Assembly: GCA_003153875.1 (NCBI GenBank)
Contig: PMBY01000247.1
Coordinates: 10,925-18,721, forward strand
From: Myxococcales bacterium
GTDB lineage: Bacteria; Myxococcota; Polyangia; Fen-1088
Length of the DNA stretch: 7,797 bases
Direction of reading: 5' to 3'
The translations under genes were made by a program, and so were the position numbers. Shown here in pieces: positions 5,675 to 7,797 of this stretch (position 1 is its first letter; the number at the start of each line of letters is the position of its first letter). The notes beneath the pieces were generated by a model that was not told the origin of the DNA, did no database searches, and saw only the letters and a program-made list of their open reading frames with translations.

Positions 5675-5824
5675 CTAGGTAACTTTGATCGACGGTCCAG
5701 GAGATGCGCCGCCGATACCGAGAGAAAATACGCTGTTGCCGACGGCAATCTCCCCGGGCCAGTAGCCTTTTTCCGCGAGACAGTAGAGCTCATTGCCCGA
5801 CATGCCCGAAACCGTGATGCTCAT
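5675..5824 (-). pseudogene. Truncated YbjQ-type 'heavy metal-binding domain' protein remnant
   Basis: A 49-codon minus-strand frame starts at ATG 5824-5822, after a GGGGG purine run in a plausible ribosome-binding position, and stops at TAG 5677-5675. It begins MSITVSGMSGNELYCL and continues with GYWPGEIAVGNSVFSLGIGGA. I recognise this as the N-terminal part of small bacterial proteins annotated as heavy-metal-binding/YbjQ-like (compare 'GLSGNEIYCL..KG..PG.IVVGNSV.SLG'). Those proteins go on with a 'G.G..L..LVGGE' segment and run to roughly 100 residues or more. Here the match ends after GIGGA, and the missing part is not found in the other minus-strand frames before the terminator. I therefore read it as a gene cut by deletion or recombination. 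It could instead be a genuine short protein. The family call is from memory of the pattern, not from a search. Confidence 0.55.
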
Positions 5825-5936
5825 GGGAACCCCCGAGGCCGCACTCTACGGGTAAGGCTTTCCCTCGTCCAGGCCTCGCGCCTCGGCAGGAAAGACTGGC
5901 CGTGGTAACCTTCGACGTTCCTAGCTTTGGAACCTA

Positions 5937-5943
5937 AAGAGGA
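5937..5943 (+). promoter_or_regulatory. Ribosome binding site of the GH2 gene
   Basis: AAGAGGA ends 7 nt before the ATG at 5951. It supports this start, as does the signal peptide that begins there. Confidence 0.75.
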
Positions 5944-5950
5944 CGCCCAC

Positions 5951-7797
5951 ATGAAGACATCCAAGCTGATCTCGATGTTGATCGCAGCGTCGATGGCCAT
6001 TTCCGTCGCTCGCGGGGCGGACGCGAGCATGACCGAACGGCTTGAAGGGAAATTCCTCAAGAGCCGCATCAAGATGCGGATAGACGAAAACTGGAAAATA
6101 CAGTCGGGAAATCCCTCCGGGGCCGAGGGCACGACCTATAACGATACGACGTGGACGGTCACGAATGTTCCGCACGATTTCAGCATTACACTCGTCAAGC
6201 CGACGTCGAACGATCCGGGCGCCAACGGCTGGTATCGGAAACACTTCACCCTGCCAGCGGGTTTCGCCGGGAAGAAAGTCATCGTGCAATTCGACGGCGT
6301 GTATCACGACTCGAAGGTGTACTTGAACGGAACCCAAGTCGGCAGCCAGCAGTACGGCTATGTCAGCTTCACCTGCGATCTGACGCCGTACCTGAATGCA
6401 ACCGGTGACAACGTACTCGCGGTCTTCGTCGACAATCTAACCGTCAGAAACTCACGATGGTATTCGGGAACAGGCATCTTCCGCCACGTGTGGCTAATTG
6501 CAACGGACAAGGTGTATGTCAGGAACTGGGGAACCGCCGTCACCACGCCAACGGTTGCGGTCGCGCAATCCCAGATCAGCGTGCAGACCGATGTGGTGAA
6601 CGAACTGACGACGGAGCAGACGCGCACCCTGGAAACCGTCATTTACGACGAGACAGGTAGCGAGCTCACCAAGGCCTCCACGTCGATCACCGTTGCCGCG
6701 AGCAGTACCGTCACGACCACGCAGAGCTTGACGCTTTCGTCAGTCACGCTGTGGTCGCCGTCAACGCCTGTGCGCTATTACGCCTACTCTCGCCTGCTCA
6801 ACAATGCGGCTCTTGCCGATGACTACCTGACCCCCTTTGGCATCCGCGAGCTCAAGTACACAGCCGGATCAGGTCTCACCATAAACGGCGTGTCCACCAA
6901 GATGAAGGGCGTGTGCCTCCATCACACCCTGGTGCCGGCCGGCGCCGCCGTGGCCGACAGCATGTGGGAACGCGCCATCAAGGAGCTGAAGGCATCCGGA
7001 GCCAATTCCATCCGAACCTCCCACGATCCGTATAGCTCGGAATTCTACGATATTTGCGATCAGCAGGGAATGCTGGTGATGGATGAGTTCACCGACAAAT
7101 GGTCTCAGCCCGCTTCAGCTGGGGGCGTGACCTACGAGAATTGGGATGCCAATTGGCAGAAAGACGTCAAGTTGTTTATCGAGCGGGATAGGAACCATCC
7201 CTCGGTGGTGATGTGGAGCATGGGCAACGAGGTCTACTATGGAGGCACAATTCCTGCCTACATCACGACCACCATGGGGCAACTCGTCCCCTATGTGCAT
7301 GCTCTTGACAAAGGCTCGTCGCGGCCGGTGCTTCACGCCTGCAACGTGCAGGATGCGGCTGGCTACGTGAACCTTGCCAAGATTCAGGACAACTTTGCCG
7401 GTCTCAACTACGGAGACTCGATCTATTCCCAGATTCATAAGCTCGACGCGAATGTTCTCATCATGGGGACCGAGAACGACCCCTATACGATTCCAGGAAG
7501 CCTCATGCCCACCTGGTTTTCAGTCAAGGACACGCCCTACGTCGTCGGCCATCATATCTGGACGGCTTGGGACTATCTCGGCGAAAAGCCGCCGCTCGGA
7601 TCGGCCTACGGCTATCTCGACAACTGCATATTTCGAAAATCGTACTTCTACTACCAGGTGAGCCAATGGAGTGACGCTCCCATGGTGCACGTGACGATTG
7701 GAAACGGCTCGGGCAGCGGGCGCACCATGCCTCCTCTTGCCGAGGATTGGAACCAGTCCGGTTCGGTCGACGTGACCACCTACACCAATTGCGACAG
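5951..7797 (+). CDS. Secreted glycoside hydrolase family 2 (beta-galactosidase/glucuronidase-like), 3' end beyond window
   Basis: The frame is open for 615 codons and is cut by the right edge. A signal peptide (residues 1-25, likely cleavage after GADA) directs export. The GH2 sugar-binding jelly roll follows (about 44-190) with WYRKHFTLP and the hallmark SRWYSGTGIFRHVWL around W170. An immunoglobulin-like beta-sandwich comes next (about 195-300), then a TIM barrel from about 305. The barrel shows KGVCLHH (H324, H325), IRTSHDP (R355-P360), the acid/base motif SVVMWSMGNE with E427, and a likely nucleophile E508 in LIMGTEND. It also shows HHIWTAWDYLGE with W537. The last visible residues (about 575-615, ending YTNCD) look like the start of a DUF4982-type C-terminal domain. 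It should hydrolyse a terminal beta-linked sugar with retention of configuration; the exact sugar is not decidable. Base composition is lower in GC than in the MFS gene, suggesting separate acquisition. It has its own start region, not an operon with the lipoprotein. Confidence 0.94.
   Translation, partial: MKTSKLISMLIAASMAISVARGADASMTERLEGKFLKSRIKMRIDENWKIQSGNPSGAEGTTYNDTTWTVTNVPHDFSITLVKPTSNDPGANGWYRKHFTLPAGFAGKKVIVQFDGVYHDSKVYLNGTQVGSQQYGYVSFTCDLTPYLNATGDNVLAVFVDNLTVRNSRWYSGTGIFRHVWLIATDKVYVRNWGTAVTTPTVAVAQSQISVQTDVVNELTTEQTRTLETVIYDETGSELTKASTSITVAASSTVTTTQSLTLSSVTLWSPSTPVRYYAYSRLLNNAALADDYLTPFGIRELKYTAGSGLTINGVSTKMKGVCLHHTLVPAGAAVADSMWERAIKELKASGANSIRTSHDPYSSEFYDICDQQGMLVMDEFTDKWSQPASAGGVTYENWDANWQKDVKLFIERDRNHPSVVMWSMGNEVYYGGTIPAYITTTMGQLVPYVHALDKGSSRPVLHACNVQDAAGYVNLAKIQDNFAGLNYGDSIYSQIHKLDANVLIMGTENDPYTIPGSLMPTWFSVKDTPYVVGHHIWTAWDYLGEKPPLGSAYGYLDNCIFRKSYFYYQVSQWSDAPMVHVTIGNGSGSGRTMPPLAEDWNQSGSVDVTTYTNCD

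Larger units (their letters stand above)
5538..5950. other. Intergenic region between lipoprotein and GH2 genes
   Basis: These 413 bp contain the two stem-loops at the left, a pyrimidine-rich tract (5627-5650), the minus-strand YbjQ-like remnant (5675-5824), and a 126-bp gap in front of the GH2 gene. In that gap CGAGGCC (5834-5840) can pair with GGCCTCG (5872-5878), or the overlapping CCGAGGC (5833-5839) with GCCTCGG (5880-5886). No clear -35/-10 pair was found for the GH2 gene. Confidence 0.6.

Noticed and set aside
5515..5793. Minus-strand open frame of 92 codons over the terminator region
   Set aside because: It runs through both terminator stem-loops into the end of the lipoprotein gene and has an Arg/Lys-rich, low-complexity product. 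The shorter frame at 5675-5824 is the one with family resemblance.

Overview
The window is GC-rich bacterial chromosome. The layout and protein style suggest a member of the Myxococcota or a related former deltaproteobacterial lineage. The evidence is a secreted lipoprotein with an Asp/Pro/Gly-rich linker, von Willebrand C-like modules, tandem Cys-rich repeats and a beta-helix, with GC-rich codons in the housekeeping-type genes. This is inferred from style; no taxonomic marker gene is present.

Left part (1-2050): two divergent genes share a 53-bp gap. On the minus strand (1-839, cut by the left edge) is a class I SAM-dependent methyltransferase-like protein with a degenerate motif I. On the plus strand (893-2050) is a complete major facilitator superfamily transporter of unknown substrate.

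Middle part (2051-5623): a 322-bp non-coding leader carries a perfect TGTGA-N6-TCACA site of the CRP/FNR type, a 12-bp AT-rich palindrome and two strong potential RNA hairpins. After a good ribosome binding site comes a 1054-residue Cys-rich lipoprotein (2373-5537). In order it has a signal peptide with lipobox, two VWC-like modules with identical Cys spacing, an acidic linker, about eight Cys-rich repeats of 50-55 residues, and a DUF1565/pectate-lyase-like beta-helix. Two stem-loops follow its stop codon, and the second has the form of an intrinsic terminator.

Right part (5624-7797): a short minus-strand remnant (5675-5824) resembles the N-terminal half of a YbjQ-type 'heavy metal-binding' protein and then breaks off. 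Divergent from it is a secreted glycoside hydrolase family 2 enzyme (5951 to the right edge, incomplete), with both catalytic glutamates visible and a visibly lower GC content than the left-hand genes.

The genes do not form one operon: the terminator and the remnant separate the lipoprotein from the hydrolase. The lipoprotein and the hydrolase are both exported and could both act on extracellular glycans, but nothing in the sequence proves a link. I found no phage, CRISPR, transposase, toxin-antitoxin or defence genes. The points most worth checking are the lipoprotein leader, the lipoprotein architecture and the broken YbjQ-like gene.
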